64,000 nt of DNA, from assembly GCA_047967505.1 (NCBI GenBank), contig CM106538.1; one strand, given 5' to 3'. Source of the DNA: Dipteris shenzhenensis (Eukaryota; Polypodiophyta; Polypodiopsida; Gleicheniales). Below the pieces are notes generated by a model. That model saw only the letters and a list, made by a program, of their open reading frames with translations. It searched no databases and was not told the origin of the DNA. This document shows, one piece after another, positions 31,006-43,127 of this stretch. Made by a program: the position numbers and the translations under genes. How positions within the stretch are numbered: the stretch's first letter is position 1; every line of letters begins with the position of its first letter.

Positions 31006-31683
31006 CTACAAAAGCCATATCTCACTTGTGGATCTAATCACCTCAATGCCCAAGAAGTAACGCAGCTCTCCCAAATCCTGCATCTCAAACTTCTGCTTCA
31101 ATAGCATTTTCACATGAAGGATATCTTCATCACCATCACCTGTGATGATCAAATCATCAACATAAATGACAAGCAGCATAATACCTTTCTCTGTTTTTCT
31201 CACATAAAGTGAGAAATCTACCATGGAAATCTGAAAACCAATGGTGACAAGATATTGTCCTATCTTGTCAGACCATGCTCTAGGTGCTTGCTTCAAGCCA
31301 TACAAGGCTTTCTTCAACCTACAAAAAAACTCAGGATGAACAGCATGCACATAACCTGGTGGCTGCTCCATATAGACCTCTTCTTGCAAGAAGGCATTCT
31401 TTACATCCATCTGATGTAAAGACCATTCCTTTGATGCAGCCATAGCAATGACTGCTCTTACAACTGCCATCCTTGCAACTGGACTAAATGTTTCTTCATA
31501 ATCAATGCCATATGTCTGTGCATACCCCTTGACAACTAATCTTGCCTTGTATCTGCTCACAGAACCATCTGCATTGTGCTTCAACTTATAAACCCACTTG
31601 CAGCCAATTGCATTCTTGTCTTTAGGCAAAGGCACCAATTCCCATGTAGCATTTTCTTCCAAGGCATCCATTTCTTCATCCAT
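31006..31683 (-). pseudogene. pol: Copia-B reverse transcriptase
   Basis: A 225-codon frame holds the RVT_2 domain: ENATWELVPLPKDKNAIGCK, GYAQTYGIDYEETFSPVARM, MDVKNAFLQEEVYMEQPPGY, KKALYGLKQAPRAW and the catalytic VIYVDDLIITGDG. Compared with the usual AFLHGDLEEEVYMEQ, a few residues are missing after AFL. It is in the same frame as the integrase upstream, separated by one TAA, and ends at a stop after IWLL. Confidence 0.95.
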
Positions 31684-31698
31684 GGCTTTCTCCCATTT

Positions 31699-33036
31699 TT
31701 ATTTTCCCATGGCTTGCTCAAAAGAAGTGGGTTCTGGTTCTTGTATCACTTTGATCATATAGGCATAGTGAATGGCTGTAAATCCATCATATTTCAACCT
31801 ATCCGCAGGATACTTGACTTTGGTAGACCTGCACAAAATAGGCTCACTACTAGGTGCTCTCAAAACATCCCTTGTCTTCCTTACTCCAGGTGTAACAACA
31901 GAAGGGATACCCAACTCATCATCAAGGCTCTGTTCTGAGCCACTGGATTCACCATCCACATAAGAATGACCTGCATTCATATCAACCATGGGCTGATCTT
32001 TTTTCTCTTTTCTTTTTCGTGATATTTGCATACCACTATCTGCATTGTTTTGAGGAGATTCTCTTGATCTCAATTTGCCTGTCCATGGTGAAGTATGTGA
32101 ACCACTGCTAGAGGACACTATAGGTCCACTAATATTTTGTGATTGTTGCTCTGAATTTTGTGTAGCATTACCATTTTGTGCATTTACATCATCAATCACA
32201 TTTCCTGGTTTATACCAGCTACTCATCTCATAAAAAACAACATCTCTGCTCACTATAAACTTATGAGTAGAAGGATTATAGAATCTATACCCTTTCTGTT
32301 GCAGAGAATATCTAATAAAGATGCACTTCTCAGCTTTTGGATCCAACTTGGATCTCAACTCATCTGGCACATGAACATAGGCAATGCAATCAAAAACTTT
32401 CAAATGAGAAATATCTGGTTTCCTACCAGTATACCTCTCCTCTGGTGTCATGCCATGTATTGCCACAGTGGGAGTCCTGTTCATTATGTAGACTGCTGTA
32501 GCAACTGCTTCAGCCCAATAAAAATCTGGCAGGACTTTTTCATTGAGCATGGCACAAGATACCTCTCCAATATGCCTGTTTTTCCTTTCTGCAAGTCCAT
32601 TTTGCTGTGGGGTATGACTGCATGAATATTGCTGCTTTATGCCATGCTCCTACAAGAACCTTGCAAACTCATTTGAGAGGTACTCTCCCCCTCCATCTGA
32701 CTTTAGGCATTTTATTTGCAAGCCTGTTTCTTTTTCAACCATAGCTTTAAAAGCTTTGAAATGCCCAAGCACTTCACTTTTCTTTTTCATAAAATACACC
32801 CAAACTTTTCTACTGTAGTCATCAATAAAAGTGACAAAATAATGACAGCCTCCAATAGATGTAGCTTTAGTAGTCCACACATCAGGGTGGATTAATTCCA
32901 ATGGCCTCTTACTCTCTTGAACATGTCTAGGAAATGGTTTCCTTGCATGTTTTCCAAATTGACAGGCTTCACATACCTTATGCATTTCTGCAACCTTGAA
33001 CTTAGGAAATCCTACAACAATATTTTGGGCCTGCAT
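31699..33036 (-). pseudogene. pol: Copia-B integrase
   Basis: One frame with a single internal stop near 32649. CEACQFGKHARKPFP (Cys pair), LELIHPDVWTTKA (first Asp), FIDDYSRKVWVYFMKKK and CLKSDGGGEYLSNEF (second Asp) are followed by HTPQQNGLAERKNRHIGE (Glu), YIMNRTPTVAIHGMTPEERY and VFDCIAYVHVPDE. All three catalytic acids are visible. This is the best preserved integrase in the window. Confidence 0.95.
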
Positions 33037-33045
33037 TAATTTTAG

Positions 33046-33557
33046 TCATTGTACATTAACATGACCAATGCGTTTATGCCAGATATCAATATCTGCAACT
33101 ACATCGGTCCCATGTGCAAACATTACTACACTCAATTCAAGCATGTCTGCATCCAATGTAAACACCCTGCCCTTCTTCTTCCCTTTTGCTATCAAGCGAC
33201 CTTTATTTTTCATATCCTCAACAAAGCATCCATGAGGATTAAATCTGACCTGCAAGCCTACTCAATCATTTAACCAACAAAAACCAAGTTCTTGGTGATG
33301 TTCGGGACATGAAATACATCAAACAAGTATTTCTTTTTCCCATCCTGCATAGACAAAGGAATTTTACCAATCTGCACAATAGGATGTGCAGTATCATCAC
33401 CAGTCTCCACAAATCCTGGTCTTTTCATTTTCCTTGCATCCTGCATCCATTCTGCATGACCTGTCATATGGTTTGACGCACTTGAGTCAACATACCACAC
33501 ATCATTGCTTTCTTCTGTAGTTGTCACAGAATTGGCCATGTGTTGCACCATAAACAA
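33046..33557 (-). pseudogene. pol: Copia-B protease and GAG-pre-integrase
   Basis: The protease active site WYVDSSASNHMTGH has Ser in place of Gly (D-S-S instead of D-S-G). The frame runs to NLVFVG and a TAA. After MIE and a TAG (fits CAG to TAG), one base is lost near 33260 and the protein continues as QVRFNPHGCFVEDMKNKGRL. It ends with DIWHKRIGHVNVQ, the pre-integrase HH motif. Confidence 0.9.
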
Positions 33558-33608
33558 ATGCTCATTTCTGTCATCACCATGTCTACTAGATGATGCATAA
33601 TTGCCTTG

Positions 33609-34517
33609 CTAGAATTTTCCATTCATGATGTCATTTTGATTTTTGTAGCAGCATTCTTCAGCCATATGCCCCATTTTAGCATAGTAGTAGCATTCAACAT
33701 TGCTATTTGCATTTTGGCCTCTCTGCCATCCACCATGACCTCTTTGGCTCCCCCTGCCTCTAAGGTTACCACGTCCTCCTCCATAGAATTGGTTTTCTTG
33801 AATTTGCTGCATATTCTAATTTTTGACACGGCCTCCAGATCGGCCTGCTCTACATCTACCTGTACCTCTTCCATTATTTGAGTAGAAGATAGTTTCTTTT
33901 GAAGTTCCTCCTGAAGAAGATGCACCACCATTTCTCTGCTCTTCAGAAATTAGAAGAGCAATCAACTCTTCAAAATCAAGAAATTTTTCATGGACGGCAA
34001 TGGATGTTTGAAACTATGCATAATCCTTTCCTAGACCATTCAAGGTCACAGAAACTAAATCATCATCTTCCACTAGTGACCCAATGGAAGCAACTGCATC
34101 TGCAATCTTCTTCACCTTCATGTGGTAGTGATTGATGCTCATATTTTCTCTCTGCACATTATGCAACTCCTGCTTGAGCTGCATTTTCCTGGCTTGCGTA
34201 TTTGTGCTGTACATTTTTGTCAAACTATCCCACGCCTCCTTCGGCATGCTTGCATCTTGAATATGCACAATCATAGAATCTGAAATACTGATAGACAGCC
34301 AGTACATAACTTTTTTTGCTCTCTCATGCCATCCTTTAAATGCCTGCAACTCCTGTTGATTGGGAACATTGGGAATAACTGGTTCTTGTTCAGCTCCAGT
34401 AATAAACTCCCAATAGCCTTTTCCCTTAAGGAAATTTGTCATTCTAAACTTCCATGCTTGGAAGTTGTTCTTGTCAAGATTTTCAGTGACTTTCTATGAA
34501 AGAGCATCAAATGCCAT
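33609..34517 (-). pseudogene. gag: Copia-B gag
   Basis: The start is the ATG at 34517 (MAFDALS, stop fitting CAG to TAG, KVTENLDKNNFQAWKFRM). The UBN2-type gag body runs to LNGLGKDYA. After a stop it continues as FQTSIAVHEKFLDFEELIAL, then a Gly/Arg-rich stretch GGGRGNLRGRGSQRGHGG and the knuckle CYYYAKMGHMAEEC. The second Cys of the knuckle has become Tyr. Gag would bind and package element RNA. Confidence 0.9.
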
Positions 34518-35052
34518 TACAGAACACTGCAAAAATATTTTGTCACTGCAAAAAACACAACTTCTGTTTCACAAGAGCAGATTTGCAAAACTGACGAAAG
34601 TGGTATTTGACCACACAGTCACTTCCTAGTGACAGTTTTGCATCAACAGGCAATAAGAATGATTTTGTCACTCCCAATATCTCTACACATAGGCATACGA
34701 TGCAATTTCTGCACAGTAACTTTTCACCGACCTGTAGAACAATGGTCGCACAGCCAAAATAGAGCACTTTTCTAAGTGCCTACAGAAAACTTCTGCCACC
34801 AAAGTAGGCCCCGAAATGGCCTCGAATCAAAAAAAAAATGTCACCAAGGGCTTTGCCCTATCTCGTAGCATATACTACCCTCTCGTCGCACTACGAAGGG
34901 CATCTCAATCTGAGACAATGCACTCTTGCACTTTCTGACTGTGCTACCTATAGAGATTTACTCCCAAACTCGAAAAAGGAAAGCAACACTGATCCTCTTA
35001 CCAAGATACTGCGAACTTGGTTTGCTTCCTTGAGCTCCTTACCACGAACTGA
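34518..35052 (-). other. Copia-B leader between PBS and gag
   Basis: About 530 bases of untranslated leader in element orientation, where the packaging signal would lie. No protein motif. Confidence 0.7.
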
Positions 35053-35064
35053 GCTCTAATACCA
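35053..35064 (-). other. PBS of copia-B, initiator-Met tRNA type
   Basis: On the minus strand TGGTATTAGAGC directly follows the 5' LTR end CTCTTCACA. Confidence 0.92.
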
Positions 35065-35425
35065 TGTGAAGAGAGTGGAAGAGAGGTAAGGAGTCTCACT
35101 TGCAGCTTTCTCACATACACAATGGGGGAATACACACAAAGGTGGAGGCTGAAAATAGTTTTTCTCTTCTTAGTTATGAAAGCCAAAAAGAACGCTCTCT
35201 CTTAGTACAAAAGAAATAGATGAACCCTATATGTGAGTCTCAAACCAAACTCAGCTAACCTAGGTGGCATACTAACTAAGCCACTAACTAGAGTACATAA
35301 AGATAGCTGTCATCTAGCTATTATTCATGGGCGGTATACCAACCGCATCTGCAACTAACAAGTCAGTGACATAAATGCACAACGGTCACCCTGGCATATC
35401 ACGAGTGGAGCTCGATATCTCAACA
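35065..35425 (-). mobile_element. 5' LTR of copia-B
   Basis: 361 bp, same ends as the partner LTR at 29852-30212. It is followed by the TSD GTAGG at 35426-35430. Confidence 0.96.
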
Positions 35426-35662
35426 GTAGGTCCATGGATAATATCCCTCTCTCTCTTTGTGAGAATATGTTCCCCTTGAGGATGCCTTAACTTCCCCCCT
35501 TCATTTGATATAGTGGGATGCAATCCTTCCTGTTCTCCTCCCAAAAATCAAGTTTCATGATGATGTTGAATAGTATCTCGAGGGTCCTCCTATATCACAA
35601 CTGATGGAGTGGGTCCAATTACATCCACAAGTGGTGGAGCGAATGAGATAAACCCAAACATT
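35426..35662 (+). repeat. Duplicated segment copy 1, right part
   Basis: 35431-35503 (TCCATGGATAATATCCCTCT onward) matches 36253-36325 in copy 2. The following 160 bases, to GATAAACCCAAACATT, have no counterpart in copy 2 except their last 14 bases, which recur at about 36324-36337. Copy 2 therefore lost about 145 bases here. Confidence 0.88.
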
Positions 35663-35743
35663 GAAATGTCTCTTGGCAAGAAGATAGTTGCTTGTGTATA
35701 TTTTCAACATGTCTTTACCCATGCGAACATATACATGCATCCA

Positions 35744-35812
<69 letters not shown>

Positions 35813-36325
35813 GATAATTTCTTGTTTTATTTTTTAAGATACATTTTTAATAAAAGGTTTTTAGGGCAATACCACCTTTATAAAGTGTTGTACAATTGGT
35901 CATTTTCACAGTTTAGCATTCACACTCTTACGTATCCTTACTTTTCACATCCTTCTCTTTTGTCTTCCCTATCATCCTTCCACACTCATGGCTCCACTAG
36001 AGAATCCTTTGACCATTTGGATTTCATCCACTAATTCCCACTCCTTAGTAGACCTATATCTTCTACAAACTAATCCGTCTCAATTTGACCTTGAGATCTT
36101 TCCTTCGTATTGATGATCCCTCTCTTCAAATTTTCAATAGACTTATCCATGGGCAATCTGTCATGATTGCCACCTCCCCTCACCAATGGGTCCCATCGGA
36201 TATTTTGTGCTCTCTTGACCAGAGTCATTACTTCAAGAAGACTCTAGGTAGGTCCATGGATAATATCCCTCTCTCTCTTTGTGAGAATATGTTCCCCTCA
36301 AGGATGCTTCAACTTCCCCCCTTCA
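35663..36325 (+). repeat. Duplicated segment copy 2, with empty copia-B site at 36248-36252
   Basis: Head-to-tail copy of 29287-29851 plus 35431-35503. The single GTAGG at 36248-36252 joins the two flanks without an LTR, showing the pre-insertion state of the copia-B site. Confidence 0.93.
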
Positions 36326-36534
36326 TAAACCCAAACATAGAACCTGAGGAAAGTGCTATGAACCTAGCCATAGAGCAAGTTGATAGAGAGGTCATCCTAT
36401 CTACATATCCAAATCCTGCATACCCATCCTCGAGCCAAAGCACCGATTTTTCACTTGAGTGCAATGATTTTTTCTGGAATCATGTAGTGGGTGCGAGCAT
36501 TCCTTGGCTCTGGACTCTGTTGCTCATTTCGTGA
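35988..36534 (+). pseudogene. Hypothetical ORF in the duplicated segment
   Basis: ATGGCTCCACTAGAGAATCC opens a 43-codon frame, then a shift leads to the frame 36085-36534 (DDPSLQIFNRLIHGQ, SDILCSLDQSHYFKKTLGR, NPNIEPEESAMNLAIEQVDR). Copy 1 has the same sequence (from 29587) with additional changes and is cut by copia-B after KTLGR. I do not recognise a domain. It could be a fragment of a host gene or of another element. Confidence 0.3.
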
Positions 36535-36850
36535 GATTTGTGAAAGCCTTGAGCAAGGAAGGAACCCCTTTTTGTGAATTTGGATGCAATTGATGCTATT
36601 TCATGATCTGTGAGCTCCGGTTCAAATTCCATAGCCAAAGCACTTCTAGGCCTCCATTCAACTTCCAACCAGCCCCAGATAGGGAGTAGAAGAAACAATA
36701 AGCTACAGAATCAAGTATTTCATGTTCTTTGATCTCTTTTTATATATGGACGCTCATTTGCTAGACCCACTCGCTCAAACCACCATTTTTGAATCGGTCT
36801 ATTTCGGTGATTCAGGGGACGGGGGCTAAAACTGAGTTGTGCTAATTTCT
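36535..36850. other. Spacer before copia-C1, no gene seen
   Basis: No coding or element motif. No LTR of the copia-C family is present here, so copia-C1 lacks its 5' LTR. Confidence 0.5.
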
Positions 36851-37692
36851 GCACGCTTCGGTGGAGTATTCAAGGAATTCCAGAACTCTTTGTCGACATT
36901 TCTCCTCTATTTGGACTTTCCTCACAAGTTCCACACAATTACCACGTGGATTTATTTGCTAAGGTTTCTAAGCTTCCTAAGGTTTTATTTGTTGGTCAAT
37001 TGCAAGGGTTGACTCCCTGTTTCCCATTCATCGGTTGCAGATTATCTTGTTGAGTCCGATTATGTAGTGATGCCCATATTTTGATGCATCTCAGGTCCTA
37101 TTTTTAGTAGCGGTTATTGCCATGAGGCTGTAATTTCTTGGACATACCTTATGCAGATCACTCTAGTTGCAATTTGAGCCATGTCCGCTCATTTGTGCTG
37201 TGCATTGGGTTGCAATGGATGCTTCACAGGCCATTTGGATGCATTGAGATCCTTGTTAGATGTGCTAATAGGCCCAGATTGCCTTGTGGGATGCTATTTT
37301 GATGGACACCTTGCACATGGATGCTATTTTGTGCTGATGGCGAATAGTTGCTACACATTGCAATTGATGCACTGATAGTGCTATGCTCTCTTAGATGAGA
37401 CATTATTGATCCTTATGCCCATGGATGGTGTTTATGCTTGATGCATTTGGATCTTATTGGCATTGGATTTGCCATTATCTTGTCATTGCAAGTTGGCATT
37501 TTCTTTTGGGCCATATTTGCTCATATGGATGCATAGTATATGCACATGAGTCTGATGCATTTTGATGCTTTGAGCTTTGAGTCTTTTCATGATATTACCC
37601 TCCATTATGGCAGACATATTTGCATGCACCTAGTATTTGGTGTGATTCTTTCTTGTAGGCACTAGCATTTGGGATTTCACTTTATTTGCATC

Positions 37693-38500
37693 ATGGCATC
37701 CTCTTCCATGCCTGAAACTGAGTTTTTGGGCATTAAAAAGTTTGATGGGATAAAATTTTCTCTATGGAAAGAACAGATAAGGGATGTGCTTATTCAAAAA
37801 AAGTAGATTAAACCCTTGAAGGGATTGCATCTATGTCTGAGGATGATTTGAATGAGTTGGATGCATTAGCAAAGTCTACTGTTAGACTTCATCTTGCAGA
37901 GTCACTTTATTTCACAGTAGTAAATGAGCATACTATGGAAGATTTGTGGAAGAAAGTATGGGCCACTTATGAGAAGAAAATTGACTCTAATAAAGTTTAC
38001 CTCATGAAGAGGTTTCTCTGCAGATGAAGGAAGGGGTCTCCATTGCTTCTCGCTAGAATGAATTCAATATTATTTTCAGCTAGCGTTAGGCTCAAAATCT
38101 GAATTTTAATGCAGACACTAAGGCAATATTCCTCGTGTTCATTGCCATCCTCATGGGATACCTATGTACAGCTGTCAGTAATTCTGCACCTGGTGGAGTA
38201 CTAAAAATTGATGATGCTGTGGGTAGCTGCTTGACCGAGGAGATTAGATGGAAGTCTATGGATGGCAACAAGCAAGATGCAGCCGTAAATGTGCAAAGGG
38301 GTAGATCACAATTCAAGGAGAAGCCCCAAGAAAGAGGGAAGTCTCATAGCAAATCCAGGGCACAAAACATTGAGTGTTACCATTGTGGCAAGAAGGGCCA
38401 CATGAAAAAGGATTTCTACAAGCTGAAAAGAGGGCAAAAGGATAAGAAAAAGAATGCAAATTGGAGTGCAAATAAGAAGGAAGAGAGTCCAAGGGAGTGA
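37693..38500 (+). pseudogene. gag: Copia-C1 gag with decayed zinc knuckle
   Basis: MASSSMPETEFLGIKKFDGI opens the copia gag with FSLWKEQIRDVLIQKK, then a TAG (fits CAG to TAG) and a shift to MSEDDLNELDALAKST at 37833. A further shift gives the frame at 38135 (GGVLKIDDAVGS, GRSQFKEKPQERGKSHS). The knuckle CYHCGKKGHMKKDF has lost its last Cys (now Phe). The C2 copy has that Cys but has lost the second one. Confidence 0.88.
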
Positions 38501-38604
38501 AGATCGAGGAGATCAATGCAATCAGTAAGATGATAGTGACAATAACGTCTCTTCATGTCTAGTCTACTTGCAGAGTTTCTTACCACTGCAAATTTTGCAT
38601 ATTT

Positions 38605-39400
38605 CTAGGATTGGATTTTGGATTCTAGTGCTTCATTCATGTTACTCCCCATAGGGAATGGTTCTCCACTCACGACAATGGAAAGGCAAGTTGTGTACAT
38701 CTTGGAAATAACTATGCATGTGACATAGTGGGAATAGGTGACAAAGTTTTATTTTGCATATGGGTTTGCTTCTGTTTTCAAACATGTGAGACATGTGCCT
38801 AAGCTAACCAAGAGTCTCATTTTAGCTGGTTGGCTAGATGATGTTGGTTTTCATACCGTCTTTGGTTTTGGGAGTTGGAAAATTCAGAAGGGCTCTATTC
38901 TTTTGGCCAGGGGTGCCAAGTGTGGGACTCTACATCCCTTACATGTATGAGGGGTGTCTGATCATGTTTTTACAATGACCAAGCAACCAAGTGTAACTTC
39001 TTTTTGGCATTGCCGATTGGGCCATATGAGTCACAGTGGAAGGAAACTCTTATGCCATTGGGGTTATGTACCGCATTTGAGTTTTTCTAACCATGAATTT
39101 TGTGAGCATTGTCTCTATGGGAAGCAAACTGAATCAGCCCATAAAATAAGGGGAAAGAAAGAGCTTTTTGGTGCATTCATGTCCTCTCATACTCCAGAGA
39201 AAAATCTAGTTGTAGAGAAGATGAACCGCACCACTCAATAAATGCTGCAATGTATGCTTTCCAATTCAAGTCTTCCTAGTGGTTTTTGGGCTGAGGCAAT
39301 GAAGACTACAGTGCATGTGATCAATAGATCACCTAGTAAGAGTTTGAATGGTGATTTTTGAAGAGGCATGGAGTGGCAAGAAGCCCTCTTAATGCATCTT
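38605..39400 (+). pseudogene. pol: Copia-C1 protease, pre-integrase and deleted integrase
   Basis: WILDSSASF is the protease active site (Gly to Ser). The protein continues by shifts to FKHVRHVPKLTKSLILAG and then SFWHCRLGHMSHSGRKLL with CEHCLYGKQTES, the pre-integrase zinc motif. At about 39185 it jumps to HTPEKNLVVEKMNRTTQ, the catalytic Glu region, and SLPSGFWAEAMKTTVHVINR. The integrase core holding the two Asp residues is missing. Confidence 0.85.
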
Positions 39401-40475
39401 TCTAGGTTATGGTGAAAGTGGAGAGATGGGCTATCATCTCTCGGATCCCATAGCAAAGAAGAATATACAAAGCCATGATGTGGTCTTCAATGAGAAGAAG
39501 ATGCATGAGACACCCATGAGGGATGTGGAAATGAGGAGAATCACTTTCCAAGATGTGAATCCACCTGCATATGTTGATAGACATCAAGCTGTCCATGCAT
39601 CGAATGTGTAGGAAATGGTGCCACCAGAGATACTCCCATAGGTACACAATCAAGGGCAGATGATGGATCGTCTATTAGTGGAAATGATGAGACAAATGTG
39701 GCTGATATGCAGGCAGGACAGCAAGCTAAAATTCCCTTGAGAAGATCAACTAGAATGTCTAGACCACCTGATAGATTTGTTCCACGCACAGACTATATGA
39801 TGGTTATTGATTGCAGGGAGCCTTCTTGCTACAGAGGCTCTATGATGCGCGAGGATCAAAGCAAGTGGGAGTATGCTATGCAATCAGAGATGAGTTCACT
39901 CTCATGAAGAATAAGACTTGGAACTTGGTTTCTTTACCACATGGAAAGAAAGCATTGCCATGTAAATGGATCTACAAGATGAAGGTCACAGGTGATGATG
40001 GGCCTAAGTATAGGCCCACTTGGTTGCTAAAGGTTCAAGGAAGAGAAGGGTGTGGACTTTGATGAGATCTTCTCTTCAGTTGTGATGATGACCACACTTA
40101 GATGTGTACTTGGACTTGTGGCAGCAAAGGATATGGAGCTTATGCAGATGAATATCAAGATAGCGTTCTTGCTAGCGTTCTTGCATGGGGATCTACATGA
40201 GGAAATTTATAGGGTATAACCAGAAGGATTTGAAGAAAAGGGTAGAGACATTTGGTTGCAAGCTGAGAAAGAGTCTCTATGGCCTTAAGCAAGTGCTTAG
40301 AGAATGGAATCAGAAGTTTGATGCTTTAATTTGGTCCCATGGTTTCAAAAGAGGTGAGATTGATCAGTGTCTTTACACTAAAAGGGCTAAGGATAATATC
40401 TTGATACTCTTGGCACTTTATGTGGATGATATGCTATTGCGGCTAGCAAGAACACTTATGAGCTGGATGCATTAA
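39401..40475 (+). pseudogene. pol: Copia-C1 integrase end and reverse transcriptase
   Basis: MGYHLSDPIAKKNIQSHDVV is the typical end of the integrase region. RT has NKTWNLVSLPHGKKALPCKW, an ELMQMNIKIAFLLAFLHGDLHEEI segment and SLYGLKQVLREW, then LYVDDMLL. A 12-base duplication (GCGTTCTTGCTA twice, about 40162-40185) adds four residues in the conserved AFLHGDL motif. Confidence 0.86.
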
Positions 40476-41290
40476 AGGCCAAGTTGCATGAGGCCTTCGA
40501 CATGAAGGAGTTGGGAACTACATGTCATATTCTTGGTATGTGCATCACGTGTGACCAGAGTAAGAAATTCCTTTGGCTTTTACAAGAGGAGTATGTTACA
40601 AAAGTGTCGCAGCATTTCAATATGGAGGGGGGGAAGGCAGTAAGTACTCCATGTGAAACTAAGTCATGCAAATAGTCCCAAATCAAATGAGGAGAGGGCC
40701 ATGATGGCCAAGGTTCCTTATGCATCAGAGGTTGGAAGTCTTATCTATGCTATGATAGCTATTAGACCGAACATTGCATTTGCAGTGGGAGTTGTTAGCC
40801 TGTATATGGCTAATCTAGAAAAGAGGCATTGGGAGGCAGTTAAGTGCATCATGAGATACGTAAAGGGTACCAAGGAGATGTGCATCTACTTGGGTAGAGA
40901 AGAGATGTGTGTACTTGAGTACATAGATTCAGACTATGCAGGGCGTGTGGATACAAGAGATCCGTGGTGCAGTGTCATGGATGTCTCAAGCATAGAAGTG
41001 CATTTCTTTGTCCACCACAGAGGTCACAACCACAAAGGGTTCCAAGGAGGCTATATGGCTTGATCAACTAGTGGGAGATTTGGGGATTTGTAAAGTTCTA
41101 AAAACATTGCATAGTGATTCCATGAGTGCTATTTAGCTAGCACGGAATTCGGTCTTTCATGAAAAGACCAAACACATTGAGGTCAGGTACTATTTCAATG
41201 TGGACGTACTTGAGGACAAGAGCATAGAGCTTGTAAAGGTGATAACCATATAGATATGCTGACAAAGAGTCTACCTAGTCAGTGGTTTGA
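40476..41290 (+). pseudogene. pol: Copia-C1 RT end and RNase H
   Basis: LHEAFDMKELGTTCHILGM ends the RT palm. The frame 40653-41063 has RPNIAFAVGVVSLYMANLEK and YIDSDYAGRVDTRD, the first RNase H Asp. The TEAEY segment is missing: the sequence goes from the serine-rich region to EAIWL with a deletion. The last part reads NSVFHEKTKHIEVRYYF with a stop before it. Confidence 0.82.
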
Positions 41291-41372
41291 GTATTGCCAT
41301 GTATTGATGAGCTGGATAGTATGCTTATTGGCTATTCTCCCTTAAAGGCACATTGGCCTTTAAGTGGAAGGT

Positions 41373-41564
41373 TGTGGGGGTTAAAGGCCACTGTGCCTTA
41401 ACCTCGGTTATGTACAATACTCAAACATATATATATATATATATAAATGTGGATGACATAGAAGATCAGGGTGTTCTGCACCCACCAAAACTTGTGTGGC
41501 TCTCTTTTGGCTCTCCCTCTCTCTCTCACCCTCTTCCATTCTGCTTCCATTGAGAGCACTCTCA
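41373..41564 (+). mobile_element. 3' LTR of copia-C1
   Basis: It starts TGTGGGGGTTAAAGG, contains a (TA)n tract at 41429-41446, and ends GAGAGCACTCTCA. It matches the 170-bp copia-C2 LTRs but is 192 bp because of the TA tract and other insertions. Confidence 0.92.
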
Positions 41565-43127
41565 ATGTTAGAAGAAACTAGTCTTTGAGAGGATGAGGTA
41601 CGATGCCAGCTCTCAAATGACACCTCCGAGGGTGTCATTGACTTTAATGCTCCCATCGATCCAAAAATCAATGAGATCGCACACTTTGATGACTCAAAAC
41701 CCACTAATTTAGAGGCTCTATGTCTCACATAAAAGTCAATCAAGGACATCAAGCCAGAGTACCAGATGTTTGAGGAATAATTCTAGGATTTATAGAGATT
41801 GTTGTTCACTGACAAAGAGAAAGAAGCTAGTACCTCGAGTCAGCATGAACTACAAGACCCACTAGAAAAGGGATTCCAGTTGGACACTACAGCAGCTGAT
41901 GAACATTCTTGGCAATTAGGCAGAAAAGTTCTTAACTTTGCCACATCAGGGTTTAGGACTTATTATCATATTTTTTTCATCATTTGATTCAATTTCCCAT
42001 CCATATCGTCTATACTCTCTAGACTTTTGTAGGTTCTATTTTTACATACAAAATTCTTGTTTTGTCTTCAACCTATAGAGAATCAATGATAGCATAGCAC
42101 AACCGAGTATATCTTTTAGATTTTAAACCCAAGTTCTCATTTAGATGCTGTAAATAATGTAATAAATTCTCAGACCAAAAAGGTCTTTGGTAGCAAGCAA
42201 CTATGGTCTACCTTTTGCAAAAAGTAAGCTCAGGTCGCACCACACTAGGTTTCTTGCTTGTAGGGCCCTTTTTTGTGTGCAAATCCATAATATGGTTTAT
42301 ACTACCTGAAGGAGCACTCTACTTCAAATAAAAATTGGTTAGACAACTAAACCCTAATTTTTCTTGATTTTTTTATTTTCTTCTTGTTTTCCACCAAAAG
42401 GTTCCTCCGGCATACAGGATGCATCTACTATGAAAAAAGTAGGTCCTAAATGCATGGTACCAGATTTCATTCTTCCATGACTGTTTTTAATCTGGTTTTT
42501 TATTAGATATATTTTCGGTGCTAAAAGAATAATCTAGTGCAATTTTAGCACATGGAAATATAATCAAAAATCAAGGTTTAGGGTTTTTGTGTAATATTGA
42601 TCAATGGTTAATTCTAGGATGTTTTAAAGATGGATGAATACGATGGAAGCAGAGGATCTACTAGGGGAGTGATGGCTTCAAATGGTTTAGCAAAGTGGTT
42701 CCGCAAATCTTGTCCACATATTGGTCTTCTATCGGCAATTTTCATTGGATAGAAAGTTTAAAATAATGAAGTTTAGGGTCCGTAAGTTGAATGTTAAAGA
42801 TGAACACCATCCAACACAATCTCGATTATGTAGTTTTGATAAGTTTAACATTGCTTTATTTTATTCTTAGACACATGATCCAAAGCTCTCCATAGTGTCA
42901 ATTGTAGGGCTTAGCTAGTGTCACTGATCCCCAAGCAATTGAAAATGAAATTGTTGAACCATTTCTTCTTAGACAAGTGAAAGAGGGTGCAAAACTAGCA
43001 GAAAGAAGCCTAAACTAGAGTAATATGTGCCCTAGATGGATGGTCCGTGTAATCTCACTTCGAATTAATAAAGCCTATGTCTTTGAATTGATTTATTTCT
43101 TTGTTATTGAATATTATTTTCTTTCTT
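41565..43127. other. Non-coding DNA between copia-C1 and the retroposon, no gene seen
   Basis: AT-rich, without long frames or recognisable motifs. It ends with the 15-base candidate target duplication at 43113-43127. Confidence 0.5.

Larger units (their letters stand above)
29852..35425 (-). mobile_element. Copia-B, complete Ty1/copia element with TSD GTAGG
   Basis: Minus-strand order is 5' LTR (35425-35065), PBS, gag, protease, integrase, RT, RNase H, PPT, 3' LTR (30212-29852). Both LTRs are 361 bp. The TSD GTAGG is present at 29847-29851 and 35426-35430. The two LTRs differ at 19 of 361 positions by my hand alignment (about 5 percent). All domains are present, but stops and shifts make it non-functional. 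Confidence 0.97.
36850..41564 (+). mobile_element. Copia-C1, 5'-truncated Ty1/copia element
   Basis: It is homologous to copia-C2 (46091-50149) from the 5' leader onward; clear similarity starts at about 37005 and weak similarity at about 36850. Gag starts at 37693 and the element ends with an LTR at 41373-41564. The 5' LTR and PBS are absent, and the core of integrase is deleted. Unlike C2 it keeps protease, pre-integrase and part of integrase. Confidence 0.88.

Noticed and set aside
36085-36534. 149-codon frame considered as an intact host gene
   Set aside because: The second copy of the same sequence is broken, the start is not supported, and no domain is recognisable. Listed only as a hypothetical pseudogene.
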